Below are positions 42,213 to 51,184 of a stretch of DNA of 64,000 bases, piece after piece (within the stretch, counting starts at the first letter, position 1; each line of letters starts with the position of its first letter). The stretch spans positions 186,001 through 250,000 of the forward strand of contig JAQXDL010000044.1 in the NCBI GenBank assembly GCA_029251375.1. The letters are read 5' to 3'. Both the position numbers and the translations under genes were made by a program. A model generated the notes under the pieces. The model made no database searches. It was not told the DNA's origin and saw only the letters and a program-made list of their open reading frames with translations. The DNA is from Pseudomonadales bacterium (GTDB taxonomy: Bacteria; Pseudomonadota; Gammaproteobacteria; Pseudomonadales; Azotimanducaceae).

Positions 42213-43472
42213 CTATTTTTTAGGGTGAACCCGTACCATCAGCTCGGAATAGCCTTTGACGAACGAGGAAAAAATACGTTCGGGTTCTTGCACAACTTCA
42301 ATACGCTCGAAGCGTTTCATAATTTCTTCCCAAACTACTCTTAACTGCATTTCCGCCAATCTATTACCCATGCAGCGATGGATGCCAAAGCCAAAGGACA
42401 CGTGATGTCGAGCTTTGGCGCGATCTATGATGAAATCGTTAGCGTTTTCGATCACATCATCATCACGATTACCTGAGACATACCACATCAACACTCTGTC
42501 GCCGGCTTTGATTTTTTTGCCACGAATTTCTGTATCAACGTTGGCGGTGCGGCGCATATAGGCTAAAGGCGTTTGCCAACGAATAATTTCAGCCACCATG
42601 TTCGGTATCAAGCTTGGGTCGGCGCGCAACTTGTCATACTCAGCGGGGTTTTCATTTAGCGCAAGGACGCCGCCGCTAATTGAATTTCGAGTCGTATCGT
42701 TACCGCCGACAATGAGTAAGATCAGGTTGCCAAGAAATTCCATCGGATCCATATCGCGGGTTTTTTCGCCGTGGGCGAGCATGGATATCAGGTCAGAACC
42801 TGGCTCAGCGTTAACGCGCTCATTCCAGAGTTTGGTGAAGTAAGCGAGACATTCAAGTAGTTCTTCTTTGCGCTGTTCTTCATTCTCGATAATGGTACCG
42901 GGTGCTGCGGTTGCAACATCAGACCATCGAGTGAGTTTGCGTCGATCTTCGAAAGGGAAGTCAAACAACGTTGCCAGCATCTGTGTTGTCAGTTCGATAG
43001 AGACGAGATCAACCCAGTTGAATGTTTCACCGACGGGTAGTGAGTCCAAAATATTGCCGGCCCGTTCTCTGATAGTGCTCTCTAGTTTAGCGAGGTTAAT
43101 CGGTTGAACAACCGGACTAACAGTTGCGCGTTGCACATCATGGGTTGGTGGATCCATGGCGATGAACATGCGTGTTTGGAGTCGATCTTCAGGTGCATTC
43201 AATGGCGGGCCAATGGTAATGCCGCCTTCAGATGAAAATATATCGTGATGTTTATCGACGTGCATGATGTCTTCGAACTTAGTGATGTGCCAGTAGCGGC
43301 CGAACTCTTCATCTTCAGAAAAGTGCACGGGGTCTTCAGCTCGTAACCGCTCAAAATAGGCCCACTGTGCATCATGTTGGAACAGTTTTGCGTCGAGCGG
43401 GTTGACGTCTTCTAACGGCATTGAATAGGGGTCTGGTATTTGGACTGTGTCGTCCGCAAGTGCATTGCTCAT
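42213..43472 (-). CDS. Cytochrome P450, CYP153-type alkane hydroxylase
   Basis: This 419-residue soluble P450 has the haem motif FGFGIHRCMG with Cys367 as thiolate ligand, the I-helix GGNDTTR, and the K-helix ExxR. RTIHDVQ-type signatures (MDPPTHDVQRATVSPVV, FDFPFEDRRKL) place it in CYP153, which hydroxylates the terminal carbon of medium-chain alkanes, though other substrates are known. It needs a ferredoxin and reductase, and none lies next to it. The frame opens at 43514; ATG 43472 begins the conserved N terminus. It is a single gene. Confidence 0.88.
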   Translation of the reverse strand: MSNALADDTVQIPDPYSMPLEDVNPLDAKLFQHDAQWAYFERLRAEDPVHFSEDEEFGRYWHITKFEDIMHVDKHHDIFSSEGGITIGPPLNAPEDRLQTRMFIAMDPPTHDVQRATVSPVVQPINLAKLESTIRERAGNILDSLPVGETFNWVDLVSIELTTQMLATLFDFPFEDRRKLTRWSDVATAAPGTIIENEEQRKEELLECLAYFTKLWNERVNAEPGSDLISMLAHGEKTRDMDPMEFLGNLILLIVGGNDTTRNSISGGVLALNENPAEYDKLRADPSLIPNMVAEIIRWQTPLAYMRRTANVDTEIRGKKIKAGDRVLMWYVSGNRDDDVIENANDFIIDRAKARHHVSFGFGIHRCMGNRLAEMQLRVVWEEIMKRFERIEVVQEPERIFSSFVKGYSELMVRVHPKK

Positions 43473-43533
43473 GGTATTCCTCTTCATATCAACTGCGCTG
43501 TATAAACTAATCATACACGCAAATAGTAAGCAT

Positions 43534-43560
43534 AAAAAAGGGAAGGCAAGCCTTCCCTTT
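43534..43560. terminator. Terminator between glutamate dehydrogenase and CYP153
   Basis: GGGAAGGC and GCCTTCCC form an 8-bp inverted repeat with A6 on the left and TTT on the right. It lies past the end of the leftward glutamate dehydrogenase gene and 62 bp upstream of the CYP153 start, so it should insulate CYP153 from it. Confidence 0.75.
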
Positions 43561-43664
43561 ATTTCTAAACTTGATGAATGCTGTAAACACCCTTTAGGTT
43601 CAGATAGGTCTCACGATTGGCTCGTCGGGTGATTAAAACTCACCCTAATCGCCTGAACATATCG

Positions 43665-45020
43665 CTAAACGACACCAAAAGCGATCATCGCATCCGCAAC
43701 CTTTACGAAACCGGCGATATTAGCGCCTTTAACGTAGTCGACGGTGCCATCGGGCTTCTGGCCATACTCAAGACAGCTATCGTGGATGCCTTTCATAATA
43801 TCGCGTAGTTGTTCCTGCAGATCAGCCTCAGACCAGCTTAAACGGGCTGAGTTCTGGCTCATTTCAAGACCGGAAACCGCAACGCCACCGGCGTTGGATG
43901 CTTTTCCTGGTGCATAACAGATACCTGCGTCCTTAAAGATTTTGATACCAGCAAGGTCGGTCGGCATGTTTGCGCCTTCTGAAACGCCAATGCAACCATT
44001 CTTGATCAGTAGGGCAGCATGATCGCCAATTAGCTCGTTTTGTGTCGCACAAGGTAGTGCAAGATCACAAACAACGCTCCAAGGCTTTTCACCTTCGTGA
44101 TAGGTCGCGCCCTTATACTCGTTAACATAATCAGAGATAGGTCCGCGACGAACGTTCTTTAATTCCTTGACCCAGTTGAGCTTGTCTTGGTCAATCCCAT
44201 CTGGGTCATGGATATAACCTTTCGAGTCGGACAAGGTTAAGACCTTGCCACCAAGATCTATAATTTTTTCAGCTGCGTGAGTGGCGACATTACCGGAGCC
44301 GGAAATGACGGCAGTTTTGCCCAAGATGGTAGTACCACGGTGCTCTAACATGTTCTCTAGGAAGTAAACGGCACCGTAACCGGTTGCTTCCGTTCGTACC
44401 AAGCTGCCACCGAACTCGAGCCCTTTGCCTGTCAAAATTCCTGTGAACTTGTTCGTTATGCGTTTGTACTGGCCGAACATGTAGCCAATTTCACGTGCGC
44501 CGACTCCGATATCACCCGCAGGGACGTCTGTGTCTTCCCCTACGTGACGATACAATTCTGTCATAAAAGACTGGCAGAAACGCATGATTTCATTGTCAGA
44601 CTTACCCTTGGGGTTGAAGTTAGAACCGCCTTTACCACCACCCATAGGTAGGCCTGTTAGCGAGTTCTTGAAAGTTTGTTCGAATGCCAAAAACTTTAAG
44701 ACGCTTTCTGTCACGCTAGGGTGGAATCGAAGTCCGCCTTTGTAGGGTCCAATTGAGTTGTTGTTCTGTACCCGCCAGCCTCGCTGAACACGAATGCTGC
44801 CGTTGTCATCTTCCCAACAAACGCGAAAGCTGACAACTCTGTCAGGTTCTGCAATTCGCCTAAGGATCTGTGCTTGATGGTATTTTTCTTTGTCTTCGAT
44901 GAACTCGAAAATGTCTTCGGCGACTTCTCGAACCGCTTGGATGAACTCGGTCTGATGTGGGTTGCGTCGTTCAACCCCGGTCATAAAATCTTCTAGGCCT
45001 ACATGATCAGATACTGCCAT
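43665..45020 (-). CDS. gdhA: NADP-specific glutamate dehydrogenase
   Basis: This 451-residue enzyme joins ammonium and 2-oxoglutarate to glutamate, a main nitrogen entry point. PMGGGKGGSNFNPKG (with the catalytic Lys), PAGDIGVGAREIG, and the coenzyme loop VISGSGNVA are all present. Length matches the hexameric NADP enzyme of bacteria. Its own 5' region of 280 bp and the downstream terminator suggest a single-gene unit. Confidence 0.97.
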   Translation of the reverse strand: MAVSDHVGLEDFMTGVERRNPHQTEFIQAVREVAEDIFEFIEDKEKYHQAQILRRIAEPDRVVSFRVCWEDDNGSIRVQRGWRVQNNNSIGPYKGGLRFHPSVTESVLKFLAFEQTFKNSLTGLPMGGGKGGSNFNPKGKSDNEIMRFCQSFMTELYRHVGEDTDVPAGDIGVGAREIGYMFGQYKRITNKFTGILTGKGLEFGGSLVRTEATGYGAVYFLENMLEHRGTTILGKTAVISGSGNVATHAAEKIIDLGGKVLTLSDSKGYIHDPDGIDQDKLNWVKELKNVRRGPISDYVNEYKGATYHEGEKPWSVVCDLALPCATQNELIGDHAALLIKNGCIGVSEGANMPTDLAGIKIFKDAGICYAPGKASNAGGVAVSGLEMSQNSARLSWSEADLQEQLRDIMKGIHDSCLEYGQKPDGTVDYVKGANIAGFVKVADAMIAFGVV

Positions 45021-45299
45021 TGTTCGTCTCCTGTTATTTTAATTCTCGAAAGGCTATTGAAAATAGAGGTAGCCAGTAGTGACTGCGCAATATTTGTAGG
45101 ACCAATAGCTTCAATTTTTTAATTTTGCCGTCCGATGGTAGCCCACTTGGCAACGATTACAACGCTAAATGTCAGCTAATTTCAATTTCGACTTTTTGCG
45201 CCTTACTGGCCGAACTTAGTTGCTGTAATAATTCAATTTGAAATTAATCATATTAAGAGGTTAGTGCAGTGCAGCACCTAACGACATAAGCTGGATGCG

Positions 45300-45620
45300 C
45301 TAAAATTTCTTTTCGTCCGCGACGTGCTGTTTGTCAGGAAAATCTCGGTACAACAAAAACTTAAAGTTCTTTACTCTAGAGTTGACTTGACGGTGGAATG
45401 ATTCAATTGGGTCTTGACAGTTTGAGACGTGCGTAAAAGCCGCGTCGAGTTGCGCTAAGTTATTGAATTCCTTTTGAATATGAAACTCGCCTAAACCTTC
45501 TATGCCCAACCCCAGTTTGCGACGGGTAATTCTACAGGCATGTAACTCACTATCTGATTCCAATGATCTAGGGTAAGCCTGACAGGTACACGGCGACGTT
45601 CAGATGTCAGTGTGGTTCAT
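45300..45620 (-). pseudogene. DUF6614 gene with a decayed 5' end
   Basis: The frame RITRRKLGLGIEGLGEFHIQKE, NLAQLDAAF and LLYRDFPD follows the DUF6614 family, whose members are about 107-115 residues. The open part here starts at TTG 45563 and gives 87 residues without the usual N-terminal strand. Upstream, ATG 45620 reads six codons to an in-frame TGA (45600-45602) and then rejoins the family-like frame, too short by about ten residues. Read as a remnant; an intact short variant is less likely. Confidence 0.6.
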
Positions 45621-45651
45621 GCTGCAGCATCACTGTGACGTTCCCGCGACG

Positions 45652-46854
45652 TTAGATTTGTAACCGGCGTCTGAACCATAGACCGATCACACAAGCAGCT
45701 ATGATCAGTACGGTGAAAAAGCTTACAGCGGTCGAGATCGAAGTGATTTCTGCGGCAACCCCGATCACTAAAAACCAGATTATTGCGCCTAAGCTATCGC
45801 CGAAACCAACAACGGATGTGACTGTTGCTCTTGAGTCGGTACTGATTTTATCCTGCAGTTTACTAGCAAGAATGGTGCTGGCGAGGCCAAACAAAAAAAA
45901 GTACAGCGTAAACAAAGTCGGGATCAGTAAGCCGGTACCTATAAAGATTGGAATCAGACAAGCTGATCCTAAAATCATTAGCGTAAGTAGATGATCAAAC
46001 TCAAGGTAATCGAATTCGTCTGCCAAATATTCACCTGCGGCTTCTGCCAAAAACATAGGGACGGCAAGAAAAGCAATCATTGATAGAGAAAACCCTTTCT
46101 CGTACATGATAGGCGAAACGTATTCATCGACGACACCGTGGGCGACGACGAGGAAGGTCGTGGTGGCTAAAATAAATCGTATACTTTTGTTTTGAAAAGA
46201 TTCGCCAATACCTTCTTTCAAATGTAGGAGGTAATTTTTTTCAGCGATCAATGCATCTTTAGGTGTCTCTTTAATCCAGACAACAAAAGGAATCGACGCT
46301 AGTAGTGGTATTGCCATACTAACCAGCAACACAAAATCGTAGCCGTAAATAATTAAAATGCCACCAAGAATTTCACCCGACATAGCTGACAGTGTTGCGA
46401 GGGCGCTAATCCGACCGTAGTGTTTTGTGAAGGATTGCGTATCATCCCACTGCTTTAACAAATCATGAAGCAACGCTTCAAAGGCGCCGGATCGTAAGCT
46501 AGAGCCAAAGCCCCAAAATATGAAGCCCAGTGCGTAGCCGGGAAAGTCCTGCCACAGATACCAAGTGAGGAAACCTGCGGCCTTGAAAACTCCACTGGCA
46601 ACTACAATCCATTTACGGGAGTAGCGATCTGCCCAGGCGCCGGAGGGTACCTCAGTGATTAGTCCAACAATTGCCCAGACGACAAATAGCAAAGATAACT
46701 CGAATGCCGAAACACCATTGGCGCCGAACATAATGGCGTATAGCGGGTAAATGGGAATAATTTCGCGCAATCCGCCTGCGATGTAAAAAGCAGCAAGAGT
46801 TGTTGATTTGGACGCGACGGATGGGACCCCTTGATTACTATTAATTGTGCTCAT
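45652..46854 (-). CDS. MFS transporter
   Basis: This 400-residue inner-membrane protein has twelve hydrophobic segments with MFS motif A in EVPSGAWADRYSRK between helices 2 and 3. The early FYIAGGLREIIPIYPLYAIMFG segment resembles MFS exporters of uncertain substrate. The start ATG at 46854 is divergent from the acyl-CoA dehydrogenase at 46907; the 52-bp gap must hold both promoters or overlap them. Confidence 0.87.
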   Translation of the reverse strand: MSTINSNQGVPSVASKSTTLAAFYIAGGLREIIPIYPLYAIMFGANGVSAFELSLLFVVWAIVGLITEVPSGAWADRYSRKWIVVASGVFKAAGFLTWYLWQDFPGYALGFIFWGFGSSLRSGAFEALLHDLLKQWDDTQSFTKHYGRISALATLSAMSGEILGGILIIYGYDFVLLVSMAIPLLASIPFVVWIKETPKDALIAEKNYLLHLKEGIGESFQNKSIRFILATTTFLVVAHGVVDEYVSPIMYEKGFSLSMIAFLAVPMFLAEAAGEYLADEFDYLEFDHLLTLMILGSACLIPIFIGTGLLIPTLFTLYFFLFGLASTILASKLQDKISTDSRATVTSVVGFGDSLGAIIWFLVIGVAAEITSISTAVSFFTVLIIAACVIGLWFRRRLQI

Positions 46855-46906
46855 TGCATTCGAGTTTGTTACAGTCTGAAGCTTTTAAGATCGTGAGGAA
46901 AAACAC

Positions 46907-48028
46907 ATGCCGGATAATTTACCCGAGGAATTACTTGGTGTGCAATCGCAGATGGCGACATTTGTTGATGCGCAGCTAAGGCTGACGGACGAGCCGCTGA
47001 CCACTCAACATCAGCGGGTAAGAGAAGCCTCGAAGCAAGCGGGCTTTTTCTTCAAGACGCAACCTGTCGAATTTGGGGGCGCACCGGCTGGTGCCCTTGA
47101 ATTGACGCTATTGCGAGAGATGTTGGCGACTGCTAATTCGCCCTTGGCTGCGTCGGTGTTCGGTCCAGGTCCTGGCGTCTTGCATGCCACTGAAGGCACC
47201 TTGCGTAAAAATTATTTGGAACCTGTTCTACGCGGTGATAAGCGTGGCGCGTTTGGTTTTACCGAACCTGATTCCGCACCAAGACCAACATACGCGGTTG
47301 TTGATGGTGATGACTTGTTGATCACTGGCGTTAAGTCGTATGTCACTGGTGGCGCCACGGCCGACTTTGTTTCAATTTTGGTTAATGCCGAAGACGTGAA
47401 TGGTGAAAAGCTCGGTACCGCTATGGTCGCTGTTGATACTCAGGCTCAGGGCGTGACTATTGAGCGCGAGTTTTCTTCGATGGAGGGCGGTGGCCATGTG
47501 TCGATGAGGTTTGATCAGGTGCGAGTGTCGCAGCAAAATGTGATCGGTAAGATCGGTGAGGGTATGCCGCGAGCACTGGGTAACATTGGTAACGTCCGGT
47601 TGATGGTGTCTGCGCAGGCCATGGGTATGTGTCTGTTCGCTTTGGAGTATGTGGAGAATCACTTAAAAGCGCCTCATCGCAGCGGGTCGCCGCTCGGTGA
47701 TAGGGAAGGGGTGCGACTACGTTATGCCGATATGAGGATTGAAACTTATGTAGCGAGAAGTGCTTTGTACAGGACTGCAAGATTAGTCGACGAGGGTGGC
47801 AATACGGTTAATGAAATCATAGCGACGAAAGTGTTTTGTACCGAGGCGGCAGGTCGTGTGATCGATATGGGTGTTCAACTTGTCGGCGGTCAGGCCCTGG
47901 TAACAGGGCATCCTCTTGAGCTGTTATATCGTCAAGTCAGATCACTAAGACTCGTAGAAGGTGCGAGTGACTTGTTGCGCATCAACCTTGTTAAGGGGCG
48001 ATTAGAAATGGACAAAGGGCGGGTCTAA
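46907..48028 (+). CDS. Acyl-CoA dehydrogenase
   Basis: This 373-residue FAD enzyme has GAFGFTEPDSAPRP, a short FAD loop LLITGVKSYVTGGATADFV, and the catalytic Glu in RLVEGASDLLRINL near the C terminus. Sequence outside these is diverged from the neighbours at 41025 and 49532, suggesting a different chain type. GTGAGG lies eight bases before the ATG. It is divergent from the MFS gene. Confidence 0.9.
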   Translation: MPDNLPEELLGVQSQMATFVDAQLRLTDEPLTTQHQRVREASKQAGFFFKTQPVEFGGAPAGALELTLLREMLATANSPLAASVFGPGPGVLHATEGTLRKNYLEPVLRGDKRGAFGFTEPDSAPRPTYAVVDGDDLLITGVKSYVTGGATADFVSILVNAEDVNGEKLGTAMVAVDTQAQGVTIEREFSSMEGGGHVSMRFDQVRVSQQNVIGKIGEGMPRALGNIGNVRLMVSAQAMGMCLFALEYVENHLKAPHRSGSPLGDREGVRLRYADMRIETYVARSALYRTARLVDEGGNTVNEIIATKVFCTEAAGRVIDMGVQLVGGQALVTGHPLELLYRQVRSLRLVEGASDLLRINLVKGRLEMDKGRV

Positions 48029-48368
48029 GCTATTTTAGTGCAAGTGATCGAGTCAGAATGCTTTTTGTGAAATGGTTGGCGATTCTTCGGATTGATTTCG
48101 CTTTATCGTGAGTCATGCGTTAGGAGTCAAGTCCTAGGTTTGGTTTCTACCGTTTATTTGTCCAGACGAGGCTGATGGGTAATTTGCCTTGGTGCGCTGT
48201 TCCTGCTTGGTGCTTCAATCCTAGAGGTTTTGCAGAGAGGTTGATCAGCACTGTACTTTCCAATGTGGTTTGCTAAATTGTCGCGAACAATTATCCGTCT
48301 GTATTAGCCGAGTGTTTCGCTTTAATGATAGGTCCCAATGAGGAAAGCAGCAGTTTTGAGAGGTATCG
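48029..48368. other. 340-bp spacer without recognisable features
   Basis: The spacer lies between two rightward genes. No gene, strong hairpin or repeat was found; a weak TAGGA/TCCTA palindrome occurs near 48120. It probably holds the promoter of the phosphoesterase gene. Confidence 0.3.
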
Positions 48369-49472
48369 TTGTCAAAAATGAGTAATCAACAAATCAATTC
48401 GCAAACTCCGGTTCGGCGTCAGGTTAATTGGTTTGTTCTGATGTTTCTGGCGTTTCATGTGCCCCTGTTTGTTTATCCTGTTCTGCGTCTAGGGGGTTGG
48501 CTTTCAATGCCTTTATGGCTGACGTTGTTGATTTTAATACCGCTGGTGACAAGTCAGATCGTTGCAAGATTCTGGTTACGCGGTAGCCTAAAAAAATTGT
48601 CGGTTGTGTATCGAAAGGCGGCTGATTTTTGGCTTGGCATGAGTCCCGTGTTATTGATGCTCATGCTTGTTTTCGAACTTGTTTTGCTTACCACTGCTGT
48701 TGAGCCACATATCGCGGCACTCTGGGTCATTACTCTGACGACGATCATTAGTTTTATTGGTCTTATCGTCGCAATATCACCACAAGTGAAGACAATATCT
48801 TTAACGTCACCGCGTTTACGCGAGTCCGTTCGTTTTGTTCAAATCACGGATGTACACATTGGTTCTCGCAGTCAGAGCTTTCTGGAGCGGCTGATGTTTC
48901 GAGTTAATCGGCTCAATCCCGACTTTTTATGCATCACCGGTGACTTTATCGATGCGCCCGGTATCACTGAGGATCAACTTCAATCATTAGCGCGTACCGA
49001 CTATCCCATCTATTTCTGTATTGGTAATCATGAGAAGTACGAGGATCTTGAGGATATCCTTCAGAGACTTGATAATCTTGGGGTGAAAATTTTGCGTTCA
49101 AGTACGCTGCATTTTCGAAAAGATATTCAGATTATCGGTATTGATGATATGGAAGACCCTTTTCAGGTGGACAAGGAGCTTAAGCATATTGCATTGGATG
49201 CCGATGCGTTTAAATTGCTATTGTACCATCGCCCTAGAGGGCTTGAAGCCGCGGCCGAGCGCGGCATTGACCTGATTTTGAGTGGCCATACTCATAACGG
49301 ACAAATTTTCCCGTTCAATCTCATTGTTAAGAGGGTATTCGAGAGAATCATAGGTATGTACAGCCTTGGAGAGACACGGCAGTATGTATCTCAAGGTACG
49401 GGTACCTGGGGACCCGTGATGCGACTAGGCACCTATAGTGAGATTACGCTGTTTGAATATGATCCAGAGTAG
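48369..49472 (+). CDS. Membrane-anchored metallophosphoesterase (YkuE/YaeI-like)
   Basis: This 367-residue protein has four hydrophobic segments in the first 140 residues, then a calcineurin-type domain with ITDVHIGS, CITGDFIDAP, IGNHEKYEDL and LSGHTHNGQIFP, the ordered metal ligands D-x-H, GD, GNHE and GHTH. The YkuE/YaeI group includes lipid-A-type pyrophosphate hydrolases; this member has the same order but more helices. TTG 48369 has AGAGG six bases upstream; ATG 48378 is an alternative. Confidence 0.9.
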   Translation: MSKMSNQQINSQTPVRRQVNWFVLMFLAFHVPLFVYPVLRLGGWLSMPLWLTLLILIPLVTSQIVARFWLRGSLKKLSVVYRKAADFWLGMSPVLLMLMLVFELVLLTTAVEPHIAALWVITLTTIISFIGLIVAISPQVKTISLTSPRLRESVRFVQITDVHIGSRSQSFLERLMFRVNRLNPDFLCITGDFIDAPGITEDQLQSLARTDYPIYFCIGNHEKYEDLEDILQRLDNLGVKILRSSTLHFRKDIQIIGIDDMEDPFQVDKELKHIALDADAFKLLLYHRPRGLEAAAERGIDLILSGHTHNGQIFPFNLIVKRVFERIIGMYSLGETRQYVSQGTGTWGPVMRLGTYSEITLFEYDPE

Positions 49473-49531
49473 ATGCTGGTTTTAGAGAAGCAGGTAACGC
49501 AAGGCGAATAATTAAAGAGGAATGAGTAAGC

Positions 49532-50713
49532 ATGTCACTCGAAAGTTTTAGAGAAGAAACACGCACGTGGTTGGAAGAAAATTGTCCAGCTTCAATCAGA
49601 ACACCTATGCCAGCCGATGAATATCCTGGCGGCGGACGACGTGCAAGTTATAAAAATCCCGACACCAAAGTTTGGATGGATCGCATGTCCGAAAAGGGTT
49701 TTACAGTGCCGACTTGGCCGAAAGAATATGGCGGGGCAGAACTAAACAGCGATGAAAATCGCGTCCTCCAAGAAGAGCTTCGACGAATCAGTGCACGACC
49801 TTCTCTTGTTGGTATGGGGCTTTCAATGATCGGTCCGGCATTGCTCGAGTATGGTACTGACGAACAGAAAGCGGAACATCTTCCGAAAATCTCATCAGGT
49901 CAAATTTGGTGGTGTCAAGGCTACAGCGAACCGAACTCAGGTTCTGATTTGGCAAGTTTGCAGACTAAAGCAATTGTTGATGGAGATGATTACATCATTA
50001 ATGGTCAGAAGATATGGACATCCGGTGCAGACAACGCGGATTGGATTTTCTGTCTCGTAAGAACTGATTTTGAAGCACCGAAGCATAATGGTATTACGTT
50101 TATTCTGTTCGACATGACAACGCCAGGGGTGAGTGTTAAGCCTATTAAGTTGATCAGTGGCCTATCGCCATTTTGTGAGACTTTCTTCGAGGATGTGCGT
50201 GCGTCTCGCAAGAACGTCATCGGTACAGTTAATGACGGCTGGACCGTAGCGAAGCGTTTATTGCAGTACGAGCGAACTATGATTGGTGGTATTGGAGGCG
50301 GCGGCCCCAAAGTTAAATCTTTGGCTGAAGTAGCTGATACTTATGTTGGTAAGCAAAATGGCAAACTCGCGGATCTCGATCTACGTGATGGTATTTTGAA
50401 TCACAGCATGAACGATAGAGCTTTTGGTTTGACTGTGCGTCGTACTCAGGAAGAGTCGAAATCGACCAAAGCACCTAGTTTCGTTTCATCAATGTTCAAG
50501 CTTTATGGCACAGAGCAAAATATGGCGAAGTATGAGCTCATGCTGAAAGCAATGGGTTCCCAGATGCTTGGTTGGCAGGGTGACGGTTATGAAGCGGATG
50601 AGTTGACTCAAACCCGAGCTTGGCTTCGAAGTAAAGCCAATTCAATTGAGGGTGGTACAACCGAAGTTCAATATAACATCATTGCCAAGCGTGTTTTGGG
50701 TCTACCTGACTAG
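49532..50713 (+). CDS. Acyl-CoA dehydrogenase
   Basis: This 393-residue FAD enzyme has GYSEPNSGSDLASLQT, YIINGQKIWTSGADNADW (FAD loop) and IEGGTTEVQYNIIAKRVLGLP with the catalytic Glu. It resembles FadE-type long-chain or sterol side-chain dehydrogenases. It follows the phosphoesterase gene by 59 bp in the same direction and ends at a strong terminator. Confidence 0.93.
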   Translation: MSLESFREETRTWLEENCPASIRTPMPADEYPGGGRRASYKNPDTKVWMDRMSEKGFTVPTWPKEYGGAELNSDENRVLQEELRRISARPSLVGMGLSMIGPALLEYGTDEQKAEHLPKISSGQIWWCQGYSEPNSGSDLASLQTKAIVDGDDYIINGQKIWTSGADNADWIFCLVRTDFEAPKHNGITFILFDMTTPGVSVKPIKLISGLSPFCETFFEDVRASRKNVIGTVNDGWTVAKRLLQYERTMIGGIGGGGPKVKSLAEVADTYVGKQNGKLADLDLRDGILNHSMNDRAFGLTVRRTQEESKSTKAPSFVSSMFKLYGTEQNMAKYELMLKAMGSQMLGWQGDGYEADELTQTRAWLRSKANSIEGGTTEVQYNIIAKRVLGLPD

Positions 50714-50752
50714 ATGTAACGATGACAATCAACGTTGGCAGGTTGCGGCGCG

Positions 50753-50783
50753 AAAAAAGAGCACGTTAAGTGCTCTTTTTTTT
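50753..50783. terminator. Strong terminator between acyl-CoA dehydrogenase and PilZ genes
   Basis: A perfect inverted repeat AAAAAAGAGCAC/GTGCTCTTTTTT with a GTTAA loop, followed by more T. It serves both convergent genes. Confidence 0.92.
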
Positions 50784-50815
50784 GTTTTAGTTTTGTTAAA
50801 CGCGCAGAGCGAAAT

Positions 50816-51184
50816 CTAGTTGTTACCAAGCATATCGGCGACCCAGAGTTTCCATTGAGTAATGTCGCTATCGTCGGATTCAAACAGTAGAAACCCTGTT
50901 CGGTAACCGCCAACAGATGCATCTGGTCGCACCCATTTAACCTCCGCGACCAAGAAAATTGGCTCTTTGTCAGGTAGGTCGACGCAGAGGCGAAGAATAT
51001 TGCCAACGTCGAGTTGTTGGTCCAGCGCAACCTGTAAGCCATTAGCAGAAAGATCGAGGCTTGTGCACATGACAACGCCAGAATCGGTTCCAGCAACTTT
51101 TTTTGGCGTCGCTTCAATGAAGATGGTTTCTTGAATGTCGAGCCGCGTCTCGACCCGGTGCTCATTCCCCGGTGAGGTCGTCAT
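50816..51184 (-). CDS. PilZ-domain protein
   Basis: This 122-residue protein has the PilZ layout: an R-rich start (HRVETRLDIQ), then CTSLDLSANGLQVAL (the D/N-x-S-x-x-G signature) and VKWVRPDASVGGYRTGFLLFES. PilZ domains bind cyclic di-GMP; here the leading R-x-x-x-R is only partly present (R-V-E-T-R), so binding is likely but not certain. ATG 51184 lies inside the end of the DUF1631-like gene, an overlap of 23 bp that suggests coupled translation. Confidence 0.82.
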   Translation of the reverse strand: MTTSPGNEHRVETRLDIQETIFIEATPKKVAGTDSGVVMCTSLDLSANGLQVALDQQLDVGNILRLCVDLPDKEPIFLVAEVKWVRPDASVGGYRTGFLLFESDDSDITQWKLWVADMLGNN

